From: Sipunculus nudus
Lineage: Eukaryota; Annelida; Sipuncula; Golfingiida; Sipunculidae
Assembly (NCBI GenBank): GCA_026874595.1
Contig: CM049312.1
Coordinates: 70,466,929 to 70,530,928, forward strand
Length of the DNA stretch: 64,000 nt
Direction: 5' to 3'
How positions within the stretch are numbered: the first letter of the stretch is position 1; each line of letters starts with the position of its first letter. The translations under genes were made by a program, and so were the position numbers. Shown piece after piece: positions 1 to 9,959 of the stretch. The notes below the pieces were generated by a model. The model saw only the letters and a list, made by a program, of their open reading frames with translations. It was not told the DNA's origin and did not search any database.

Positions 1-650
1 GAATACCTTTTACTAGGTGCGTCTCTGACGGGAACACATTATACAAAATGGCCCTTGATTTGATGTTGTTCACACTGCGTCTTTGTGTCCTTGATATGAA
101 TACCATGTACACTGATCAACTCTTTTTATTGGACGAGAACCCATTAAACACAGTAAGTCTTTGTGTCCATGACGGGAATACATTTTGCACAGCGCGTCTT
201 TGTGTCCTTGACGGGAGCACATTGTGCAAAATCTAAAGGGTAGTGATGACAATATGTATTACAAGATACCTCTCTAAATCCTTGATTGCAATACATATTA
301 CACGTACCGTGTGAAAGTCCTTTATTGGAATATATCATACGAAATGCGTCTTTTGGCCCTTGATTTGAATACCGTGTACACAGTGCGTCTTTGTGTCCAT
401 GACGGGAATGCATCATGCACAGTGCGTCTTTGTATCCTTAACGGGAGCAAATTGTGCAAAATGCGTCAAAATGGCCTTGAGAGCAATATGTATTAGAAGA
501 TACCTCTATATCCTTGACCACAATACACATATTATACGGACCGTCATATTACACGATTCCTTGGTTGGAATACATCCTACAAAATGCATCCTTTGGCCCC
601 TGATTTGAATACCTTGTACAAAATGCGTCCCTTGGGCCTTTCGTGTGACT
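1..650. repeat. Degenerate 39-bp minisatellite
   Basis: The core GTCTTTGTGTCC starts at about 79, 157, 196, 386 and 425, giving a 39-bp register (78 = 2 x 39; 39; 39). Weaker units fill the gaps and run to about 650, and the array may continue off the left edge. Because 39 is a multiple of three, both strands carry frames with 13-residue peptide repeats, for example a GPKDAF/GHKDAL core on the minus strand. Stops interrupt every frame, so I call it a repeat and not a gene. A larger periodicity of 240-300 bp is suggested by recurrence of CCTTGATTTGA-like segments near 53, 358 and 598. Confidence 0.75.
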
Positions 651-750
651 CTTGTACAGAGTGTTCTTCATTCTAGATATTATAGACTTTTGTTGTTCCA
701 AGAAAATGTCAAATGTGCCTTTAACAATGTGTGCCTCGAATGCCATAAAA

Positions 751-2400
751 ATACATTGACAGGTTTTTGAATACTATATCCTAACTATTCAATGTATAAT
801 TCCCCAGAGTGTAAATGCTTTTGACTCTCAGTACGCCGTTAAACATTACCACCCCTGTCACACGAAGTAATTTTATTTCTTTTTCTTACGATTCACCGGC
901 ATGGCTTTATGGAATCAGGCGAATTTCTATACAATTCCTTTATATTTATTTGTTCGGTTTTGAAAAACGATTAAAAGGTTTGGCTCTCATTTTCCACTCC
1001 CGGATAAACAATTATTTATGATAAATTCTGTTTGGAAGAAAGAGGCTCTATTCTGTATCTTTTATCCTTAATTATGCTAGCCTACGTCAGCGACCCATTG
1101 ACCTTGAAATGTAAAAATTTGTTACGATTAACAAAAACGCCCGAAAAAGATTGTTAAACATATGTGGAGATCATTGATTTTGAACATATATAACAATTGT
1201 TCTGCATACCTAATAAAAATATCTGAATACTACCTATGTAATAGAACTTTACAAGAAGGAATGCATGGAGGTATGTCGCAGATTCACAAGTAATAGGAAA
1301 ATTATGCAAATTAAAAGATTAAAGAAATTAAAAGATTTAATTTCACATATTATGAAATTCCTGGTGGAGCATTGAGCGCTTTCCACATGCGAGATGTCCG
1401 CCGCGGGGTATATAACTGGAATTCCGCGCAGAATCAACTGCCACTACAACGCCCACGCTATATCCATCGCACAAAAAATCGTGGTAATCGTTATGCCAAT
1501 GCATTCCAAATATTTGTTCTTAGAGAAATTTTGTTGAAGCCAATCTGCAGATTGAATGTTAAGCCAGGAAAAAGAACACAAAAAGCATGATTAGGCCTGC
1601 AGATATTATGACTTTACTAAACTCCATACCATAATGCTACCCGATATGATCCATCAAGTAATCAAGGGAATAAATCAATGCCAGTTTGCCTAGAAACGAA
1701 ATTTATTGACAAGAACCCAGCGCAAATAGGTGCAACCGTCTTAAAATACATGAAAAAAAACAACGGGTAAAATCCTCTTAATAGATAATAAATGGTGGTA
1801 CTTAAAGATAAATATTCACTTTGACTGTATCTCCTGTTACATGCCGAAAGGATGCAATTAATTATGTTTTGTCGTAGATAATCATAAAATCAGCATCAAA
1901 TACACAGATATATGACAAACGTGGTAAGCGTTTATACACAAATGTTTGTTTTATTTCAAAATATTTAATAACGAATTTCCAACTACACTTGTGTTTTGAC
2001 ATCCGTCCATATTTCAGCAAATAAATATTCCTAATAGAGGCCCTTTTATATAGCCCATAGGTGCATACTCTTTTTAAAACATACATCCACATTGTGTTCA
2101 GCGCCTATTGGTTCTGGCTCTGGTAACACGGGACAAGGGCTTAATTTCGATTGTTTCATAAAATAGCAATATACAGCATGGCGTATTCATATCCCATTCC
2201 ACTACCTTGTCAACCTTTTTTCTTGTCGCGATTGTTTTCCAGAATGCACTAGAGCTTACCATTATTTACCTCAGAGGCCAATTAGCCAAATATGTGGATA
2301 ATCTGACGGAAATATACTTTTTCGCGTATAGATTCCATAAACTACATTCAAAATGAAAGATGACCAAAAAATATACGTTATTGCGACATATCATTTAGGG
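751..2400. other. No gene recognised
   Basis: AT-rich intergenic-like sequence. A 72-codon open frame at 1372-1590 (+), and a frame on the other strand of the same GC-richer patch, match no family I know and lack convincing splice context. I see no RNA gene or repeat here. Confidence 0.5.
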
Positions 2401-2540
2401 ACAGGAGTGTTGTAACACACCCTGCACTTTACAGTCCAGATGCACCACTGGAATGTCAAACTTATGCTGGTTAGGAGATGCTGGTTGTCTTGTATACGGA
2501 AGCAGCAATTCAGTACGTGCGTGTCAGTTTTCATCCTAAT

Positions 2541-2716
2541 AAGAACGATCTGCAACAACAAATATGTGCAAATAAAAACAATTTGAAACAAGTTTGCGCA
2601 AAGCAGAACAATTTGAAACAAGTATGTGCATATCAGAACAATTTGAAACAAGTATGTGCAAATCAGAATTATCTACATCAACAAGTATGTGCAAATCAGA
2701 ATTATCTACATTTTCT
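2541..2716. repeat. 30/33-bp tandem repeat, about five units
   Basis: Units built on AACAATTTGAAACAAG followed by TATGTGCAAATCAG recur every 30 bp, and every 33 bp for the two units containing CATCAACAAG. All unit lengths are multiples of three. The plus frame at 2478-2741 therefore reads as decapeptide repeats (QNNLKQVCA type), and the minus strand is also open through the array. Frames open on both strands with no splice or start context favour a minisatellite over a gene. Confidence 0.7.
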
Positions 2717-2829
2717 ATCATGTTATATACATGTGATCTAAGGACGGCAGACCAGATGTTTTGTTATTGCAATACTCACGATAAAAGATTTAGTAGATAC
2801 TATATGTACTGGTATAATGTTTGCTTTTA

Positions 2830-5810
2830 AATCTTTTTTTTAAATCATGTCAATATTTGTATACTCTTTACATTTCAATTTATTTCTTTGAATTGCATTT
2901 ATTTACAAAAGCTCAAAGACTAAAAGCTCACCTGTAAATTTCTTATATATAAAATATAAGCAAAAGCTATCAATAATTCAAAGAGAGGACCTTTTAAAAT
3001 TCATTTCAACTGCAAAACCTGCAGAGAATTCTTATTCAATATAGGGACTTCAGGCACACATTTCCTATAATAATGTACGGTTTGACGTTCCCGCTATAAA
3101 CATAAATCTCTTGTATTTTTCAACCGTGTGCAATTTTTTTTATGTTTATATTAATAGAATAGGTGATTGAATAGAGGAAAGTACTAGAACATTATTTTTA
3201 AAAATGGTAAGTTTAAAGAAAGAAAATTCAACTCGATGCACACATATTCAGCTAGAAATATGTAGCTGCGCCTCCTCATGGGAACCATCCCGAAATACAA
3301 TCAAATATTCATATTTATTGATGGAGGTCTTCGCTTCTAAATTTTTTCTCTCTTTATCTACCTTCATCTTTTACCAAATTAAGTTTAACCTTCTTTGGCC
3401 CATGACCCATGCCCTGAAAATGAGTGGACGATTGTATCAGCAAAGTATAGTTGATCTTCTTTTCAATACAACAACTGACCTACTGAGCCAAATGCATGTG
3501 AAATGTATAAAAATCTCGTAAAAACATGCGACTATATTTTTCTTAGCTTGTTAATGAAGAATGATGGCTTCTTGAGGTTATGCTTAATTAACAGGAGTAT
3601 ATAGGGCCAAGTGATTCACTTTTTCTTTCGGTTACAATTCATGCCATTTCAACAAACTTGTGCATCGATTTTGATGTTTTAGCTGCATTTATCGGAAAAT
3701 ATATGTCACAGTTGTCTATATTATACTCCGCATTCGTCCCTGAAAATCTGGACTTTTATATTAAACTTTACTTATTGACTTATTGGAGACATTGGTTCTC
3801 AGGCGCTGACACTCAAGAGGTTTTTGGTTTCAACAGAGGACCTATCAAGACGAACGTCTATGAACGTGGAAATAATGTTTCCACAGTTTTTTTGCTGATC
3901 TTATATCTACAGAGGGTGGTGATTAGGAATCTGAATGATGCCAACATGGCACTATGGAGCTATTACAAAAATGATATGCAATCATTAAGGCGGCTATTAA
4001 TAAAAATTCATTTAGCTTCATATCTCAGGAAAAAGTATTTTTACATGTACATTTGTACATCTTAGTGTTGAAAGTCTCGCCAACTTGGCGCGATAACTCC
4101 ACATACCTAATTCCTGCAAATGAAGGCTCACAATTAATGAATGAAGATTTCAGAATTGTAATAAAACTCTGCCTGAATCTCTATGTTTTTAGGTGAAATT
4201 ATGTTTTAAGTGTTTTATATTTACTCTAATGATTAGTCACATTTATTGATCTGACTTTGGTAAATCACAGGTGCTTTTGTATTCATTCATTTAGATAAAA
4301 ATGTTTCGAAACCCCAAGAACAGAACAAAATGCGCTACTAGGCTCAATGTCCAACATCATACTATATAAAAGTTGTAATTTAAAAAGTATGAACAAAATA
4401 AAACGTTTACTTGAGTATATTGTGTAACATTGTATCAATCACGGCCCCAGGTGTGGCAGGCTAAACCAAGCAGACGTACAATATAAACAATGAAAAAATG
4501 CATGTCCTGTATTTTTTTTATTTGAAAGGTTTTGTGAAATGTGCTTAAGGAAATTGCTTACTTAAAAACAAAACTCGCATGATTGTGATTGTTAATGGGG
4601 AAGGTATGCCTGTATAATCCATGTGAACTTTTCGGTAAACAGTGCTTTACTTGACAGATATGTCTTCTGTAATCAAATCAAAAACATTGTCGGACCCTCT
4701 AATATCCTTGACCAAAGAACGCTGCATATTTGAGAAGCCAAAAACTATGGCTGAACCACAGTGAATTCCTCCAATCATTAAAGCCAGTAAAATCAACACA
4801 GATTGTCGCTAAGATTTCCGAACAAATTACCAACAGAAGATCGAAATGACAGTTGGGCTAGGTAAGTCGTGTCATAATCAATAGCCCCTTCAAGTAATGT
4901 TAGGTGTTGTCGCTTCTTTGGGATATATGATAAGGTGCAGCTTCTTTAGCAGCATTTAAAAACATAAACCGTATTAGCGTTTCAACAGAAAGTGATGCAC
5001 TAATTCAAGTTGTTTCAGACAACTCTGATGCAGCTGTATCATGCGCCTGGAAATAATTTTATAATTTTTAGGGGTTTTTCAAATTAAGTAAAAATAACGA
5101 TGGAAAAGGATAATATACACTTTCATGCCTGTGAAATTGAAATTATTAGAAATTTATTCAAAACTCTCATATAAAAATAAAAAGTGAAGAAAAAATCACC
5201 AAATATCCCAAATGGGATGACAAGCACCTTTGCTGATAAAAAATCTATCCTCTTTGTCTAATTTAATGAAAAAGGGTATACAGCAGGTCCAAAGCATGAA
5301 ATTGGTCGGCCATTTTTTATAAAGATTTGCATGATAACAGGGATGTTTGTCAGAATGGTGCACCATCCTTCACGTTTTTGGTTATTTCCACCATGATCGT
5401 TTAAAAAGGGTGCAACGCTCAAAAGAGAGCAATTTCTGATGAGTCCACAACACACTTAAACGCTCATAAAAGCATCCAAAATGTTACGAGCACCACAATA
5501 TTTGGTATGTGGTGCACTTGATCTATTATACAGATGAACACACATAAATACATACACATATGTTTAAATATACATTTTAGATAAAAAAGAGTGAGTTAAA
5601 AAGTATTAACCTATAGCGTTGCTCATCCTAAAAATATTGCGTATTTATTTTATTGATCATTTTTACGTTGAGAGTCGCGGTCCCTGTACCGGTTAGATCT
5701 GTGCTTTCACATGAGGAAAGTTTTCTGTGTGACCGAACTCACCCGTTTCCCTGAAACTATTTGTTCTCATCGTCGTTCGATCCAATAACTTCAAGTATAT
5801 TTATGATGGC
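2830..5810. other. No gene recognised; AT-rich spacer
   Basis: About 3 kb of AT-rich sequence. It holds two plus-strand open frames (3204-3521 and 3658-4065) without recognisable domains; the longer is listed separately. A good donor-like GTAAGT at about 4861 is not preceded by a usable coding exon. Confidence 0.45.
3658..4065 (+). CDS. Unassigned 135-codon open frame
   Basis: This is the longest uninterrupted plus-strand frame in this spacer that is not low-complexity. Its predicted product of 135 residues is rich in Leu, Tyr and Ile, with a hydrophobic patch around residues 75-85 and no signal peptide, cysteine pattern or motif I recognise. The first codon is a weak choice and no promoter, splice site or poly(A) signal was identified around it. 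A frame of this length can occur by chance in 64 kb, so it may not be a gene. Confidence 0.12.
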   Translation: MCIDFDVLAAFIGKYMSQLSILYSAFVPENLDFYIKLYLLTYWRHWFSGADTQEVFGFNRGPIKTNVYERGNNVSTVFLLILYLQRVVIRNLNDANMALWSYYKNDMQSLRRLLIKIHLASYLRKKYFYMYICTS

Positions 5811-5833
5811 AATGTGAAAAAAAAAATGTTGAC

Positions 5834-5884
5834 CATATATTATATATATATATATATATGTACACACATATATTATATATATAT

Positions 5885-5936
<52 letters not shown>
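5834..5936. repeat. (TA)n microsatellite
   Basis: About 100 bp of nearly pure TA with one TGTACACACA interruption. It directly abuts the Penelope-like fragment and translates as an artefactual Ile-Tyr run fused to that fragment. Confidence 0.95.
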
Positions 5937-5939
<3 letters not shown>

Positions 5940-6255
5940 CTCCTCACCGGCAAAAGCTACATAGGATCAACAGAGAACTCATTCAAGTCACGCTATGCTA
6001 ACCAAAAATCATCTTTCATGAAAAAATCTAAGAAATTTAACACAGAACTTTGCAAATATACTTTGCAACTGAAAGACAAAGGTGTAGACTACAGTAATAT
6101 TTGGAAAATACTAAAGCAGGCAAAGGCTTATAACAGCGCAACCAACAGATGTAACTTAATTATGCTTTTGGGAAAAATACAACATCATTTGCAACCCACA
6201 TTTGGCCACCCTCAATAAACAGAACGAACTTGTCACCGCCTTAAGAATTTCATAA
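5937..6255 (+). pseudogene. Penelope-like element, 3' fragment: GIY-YIG endonuclease domain
   Basis: The frame after the microsatellite reads GKSYIGSTENSFKSRY, then LCKYTLQLKDKGVDY, then WKILKQAKAY and RCNL. This is the order seen in the C-terminal GIY-YIG endonuclease of Penelope-like retroelements, which nicks target DNA for reverse transcription. A frame change at about 6156-6163 breaks the usual CNLC motif. The second frame continues LCFWEKYNIICNPHLATLNK and NELVTA and stops at 6253-6255. The reverse transcriptase and the start of the endonuclease, including the first GIY-like motif, are missing; the fragment begins where (TA)n ends. It is a dead, 5'-truncated copy. Confidence 0.8.
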
Positions 6256-6429
6256 CATAGATTATAGTCTATAGGAACCCCTCATTATATTGCATTCTTT
6301 CTTTTTATTTTCTTCTTTCTTTCATAACAGCAACACGAAAACACATGGAGAGCCCCGTGTTTAGGCTATATGTGTATACATTTCTTAGATTTGTGCACTG
6401 TCACTAACTGCTCTCAGTGCAGCCTCTTA

Positions 6430-7860
6430 TCAGAGGATGTGGGAAACAGAGACCTAATATCAAAGATGATTTTTTATGGACCTCTCTAGGTGTCCAATGA
6501 AAAGATCCTAGGTCCAGCGGTTACGTTTGGTGCTCTGTAAATAGACGACCGCATTTTTGAAGGTCTCAAAAAATGCGTAAAAGTTAGAACAAAAAATTCA
6601 GGTGACGCAACCATTTTGCAAGAACTGATGATGTGGATGTGGGAAACAGAGACCTAATTTGAGGTATCAAAGATGATTTTTTATGGACCTCCCTAGGTGT
6701 CCAATGAAAAGATCCTAGGTCCAGCGGTTACGTTTGGTGCTCTGTAAATAGACGACCGCATTTTTGAAGGTCTAAAAAAATGCGTAAAAGTTAAATAAAA
6801 AAATTCAGGTGACGCAACCATTTTGCAAGAACTGATGAAACACTCAAAGTGATCAATATGCATGAAAAGAAATATGCTGTTCAACGCATTTGTTAGATAC
6901 TAGAGCTTTTTTAACAATTGTTTATTTTTCTTATGGGTACCTATGAGCCCTATAGCTCGGAGAATATGGATAACAGAGAGCTAATTTCCGGTATTCAAGT
7001 AGATTTTCCATGGACCTCCCTAAATATCCAGTTAGATTATTCTAGGTCTAATGGTTACGATTTGTGTCCTGTTAACGGACGACCGCATGTATGAAGGTAG
7101 CAAAATTGAGAAACAAATGGCGACAAAATAAAAAACAGTCCAGATGGCGCCATCAGCCTGCAGGAACTGAGGAAACACTCCATGATGAATATGCATGCAA
7201 AGAATCTTGGTGATCAATGCATCAGTTGTTCAGATACTGGGGCTTTTTATCAAATTGAAATGATTCTGAGGGGTACCTATGAGCCCCTTAGTTTGGAGGA
7301 TATGGGTAAGAGAGACCTAATTTCGGATTCTTTTCTTGGACCTCCCTGGATGTCGTGTAAGAAGATTCTAGGTCCAAGGGATATGATTTGTGCCCTGTAA
7401 ACATACAACCGCTTCTTTGAAGGTCTTAAAAATAGGGGGAAAATTCGAAAAAAAAATCCAGGATGGGCTACCAATCTAAATTTAATCATTAAACACCCCA
7501 TTATGAATATGCATGCAAAGGATCACGGTGATCAATGGATTAGTTGTTCAGATACTGGAGCTTTGTACAAATTTAATTAGTCTGAGGGGTACGTCTGAGC
7601 CCCATTGCAAACAGGATATTGGTAACGGAGACCTAAATTTAGGCTTCCAACGACAGTTTTCATTGACCTCCAAGGATGTCAAGTAAGAAGATTCTAGGTT
7701 CAATGGTTAAGATTCGTGCCCTAAAACTCGAGGTCCAGCGGATACGACATGTGCCAGGTTAACGGAGGGTCGGCACGACGGACAGACGGACGGCGGACAA
7801 AGATTGATCACATTAGCTCAGTTGAATTTCATTCACCTGAGTTGAAACAAATGATTATTC
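6430..7860 (-). repeat. Tandem copies of a dispersed repeat (~320-bp unit)
   Basis: A landmark GGATGTGGGAAACAGAGACC-like segment recurs at about 6436, 6636, 6962, 7296 and 7610. The last three intervals are 314-334 bp. The first interval is only 200 bp, and those two copies are nearly identical, which indicates a recent partial duplication. Each unit also carries CTAGGTCCA...GGTTACG and a GTAAAYRGACGACCG-like segment. The array ends in GACGGACGGCGGACAAAG followed by GATCACATTAGCTCAGTTG. Read in reverse complement, this matches the copies at 8.3, 46.6 and 62.7-63.6 kb. Three minus-strand open frames of 61-74 codons sit in corresponding positions of successive units; they reflect the shared sequence and are not proposed genes. 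Confidence 0.85.
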
Positions 7861-8324
7861 TATATAAAGCGAACAAATAGAAGAAATGTCTCGTCCAAAT
7901 TTGTTCTTCTATATTTGTGACCTCACAGCTTAAACTTAAGCACAGGAACAAAGGTAAGTTTGCAGAAGCCGGGTGGGGCACTTCCAGGGTTGCTTATATG
8001 GTTACTTTAGGTTCCCCGAAAAAGTGGACGACAAGATTGTTTGCCTTTTATCCCTCCTCGTTTGCATTATTTCATGTTTATCTACATGAAAACCAAAAAA
8101 TATGAATGTTTCACAGTCCATATTAAATCGGATCGTGATATAGGGGAATCCCAACGTGGTCATATATTTAGCTGATCACTGAAGATACGTCGAATCACGG
8201 AGGGGAAGTCACAGGTGGTCAAAGATTGGAGCTAACACTGGAACACCCTCATACCGCGCCTAAGCCTGAACTTTTATTGACTTCTCTTTTAAAGACGGTC
8301 GAGCGCGGAAAATACAGCGTAGTG
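7861..8324. other. No gene recognised
   Basis: Spacer between two copies of the dispersed repeat. The 62-codon frame at 7917-8105 (+) shows no domain, and the GC-richer patch at 8140-8310 gives no sustained frame. Confidence 0.45.
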
Positions 8325-8560
8325 TAAGTACAATCAGCTGAGCTGAAGGAAGAGCAGCTGAGCTCTATAAATAACCTTTTTGTCCGTCGCCTGTCTGTGC
8401 AGTCGTCAGTCTGTCCTGTCGTTCGTTATCCTGACACATATCGTAACCGTTTCACCTAGAATGCTTTTACGTAAAATACAGGTCGTAACTGAATGAAACT
8501 CCGCGGAAACTTCATTTCAGGTCATACGGCAAAAACATGATGCTGAGCAACCTAAAAGTC
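8325..8560 (+). repeat. Single copy of the dispersed repeat
   Basis: CAGCTGAGCT at both ends of a short leader is followed by a TGTCCGTCGCCTGTCTG-like run, then ATCGTAACCGTTTCACCTAGAA. These elements have the same order as in the tandem array at 6.43-7.86 kb read on the opposite strand. Confidence 0.65.
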
Positions 8561-9400
8561 ATATTCTTCTTATCGTAAAGGCTACTAAAATACTTCCTGT
8601 TCTTAAAAAAAAACGTGCCTCATCTCTAACTTTAGGACCCCAAGTTTGCAAAATTAGAATGAAACTGGACCAATATTCCCCGAGTATTTGGGTGATTAAT
8701 TGCATCGATTGATAGTATTTTATGCCTGCAGGTTCACATAATGTAGTGTCTATAACAAAACGTGTAGTACCAAAAGAACGGCTGTAAATATAAGAAAAAT
8801 GTAACTGTTAAGCTTTCATATCATGGTTGATAATTCTAATTTTTTTTACTAACCAGACCCCCTCCTCTGGGCGACCTTGTTTTCTGTCTAGTCCTCTATC
8901 GTTGTCTGTAGGATTTTTTTGTAAATGCAATATTTTATTTGCTCTTTTCATACTTAATGCTAAGGGTATGAGGCCTAAAGGGATCGGCATGTTTATAGCT
9001 ATTTAAGTTGAATGTTAATGAAATGATTATCTAAAAAAGGAACAGCTGTCCCTGAACATATCATATTTTTTATGTATTTTGATTTGCGTATTGGTAGAGT
9101 CGGGTTAATTATAGAAACAATATGATATGTTTATTAAATTAAAATAACAAGAAGGAGAAAGATCCGCCTTTTTTGCTACAATTTACTATTTTGTATTGAC
9201 CACCAAGATAATTGGTTTCGTTTACGTTTGGTCTATAATTTCAAGTAAGCAATATATGTTATGTTTAGGTAAAAAAGAAATAAGCCACGAAAATGCTAAG
9301 TAATTTTTGTTATAAATCCATTAAAATGGTTCTTTTTACACCGAAACAAATGTCGAAATGTAAAGAACGTTTTCAATGTCATGTTTGCTTTGATGGTCTT
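8561..9400. other. Spacer downstream of the CARD locus
   Basis: AT-rich with no convincing exon. On the minus strand 8832-8911 has exon-like borders around a short frame, but the phase and family cannot be assigned. A minus-strand AATAAA (TTTATT on plus at 9130-9135) is a possible poly(A) signal for the CARD gene. Confidence 0.4.
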
Positions 9401-9409
9401 TTTATGGAA

Positions 9410-9941
9410 TTAACCTTTCGATATATAATCAACTTGCTTTTCGTAGCCATGGTCTCGTAGACAGTCCAGAAATGTAAGCCAGTTCTGGGAACCTCTATTT
9501 TCCAGCAATTGTAACAGTTCTGACATTATGTCATTTGGATTTTCAATCGTACGCTGTAAATAAAAATGGAAACAATAAATAACGGTGGCGAAGTGCCTTC
9601 AACACGGAGATAACAGTAAAAAATCAAACATTTATAACTCTCTGTAATAAAGTCCATGGCAGCAGGTGCAGTGTGTTTAAGGACGGTATCAAATATTTAG
9701 TTAACTAGTTTTAGCATTGAATCAAACAGGTGTGTTAACAGGGGCACGAATATGAACTCAGAGCAAAGAAGTTCTTACCATCCATTCATTTTCCTGTCTC
9801 ATTGCTATCAAACCAGAATGAACCAAGGAATCCAGGAGACTTAGCCTTTGTCATTCTTTTTTGTCACATCTACTTCATTTATCAAGTATTCACGGCACTG
9901 TTTACATTTCTCTTTTACGGTCATCCCGGGCATGTTTAAGT
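9410..9941 (-). CDS. CARD-like death-fold domain, two exons, one apparent frameshift
   Basis: Two minus-strand exons are defined by splice signals. Exon a (9941-9779) follows TTTATTGCAG and ends at ATG|GTAAGA. Exon b (9553-9410) follows TTTATTTACAG and reaches TAA at 9412-9410. The first ATG is at 9933. Joined in phase 0, the product is about 99 residues with six predicted helical blocks. These include CKQCREYLINEVDV, LSLLDSLVHSGLIAMR and LLQLLENRGSQNWLTFLDCL, and the last block ends DHGYEKQVDYI. The helix spacing and the LL-x-RG-x-x-W/A-F-L core fit caspase recruitment domains, which assemble apoptotic and innate-immune complexes by CARD-CARD contacts. Exon a needs a one-base frame change within about 9822-9830, between DVTKKNDK and LSLLD, so this is either a pseudogene or a sequence error. 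The stop directly after helix 6 would make a CARD-only protein. Alternatively a weak GTTAAT donor there could lead to further exons. No caspase, NACHT or helicase domain was found nearby. Confidence 0.6.
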
Positions 9942-9959
9942 CTGCAATAAATAATATAA

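Noticed and set aside
2218-2355. Open plus-strand stretch after a TTTTCCAG acceptor-like site with a membrane-like composition
   Set aside because: Short, no partner exons, no family resemblance; likely chance.
4670-4870. Possible exon ending at the consensus donor GTAAGT near 4861
   Set aside because: Stops in all frames close upstream and no partner exon with a recognisable product.
5681-5790. tRNA-like B box (GTTCGATCC) near 5774
   Set aside because: No matching A box, acceptor stem or cloverleaf pairing upstream.
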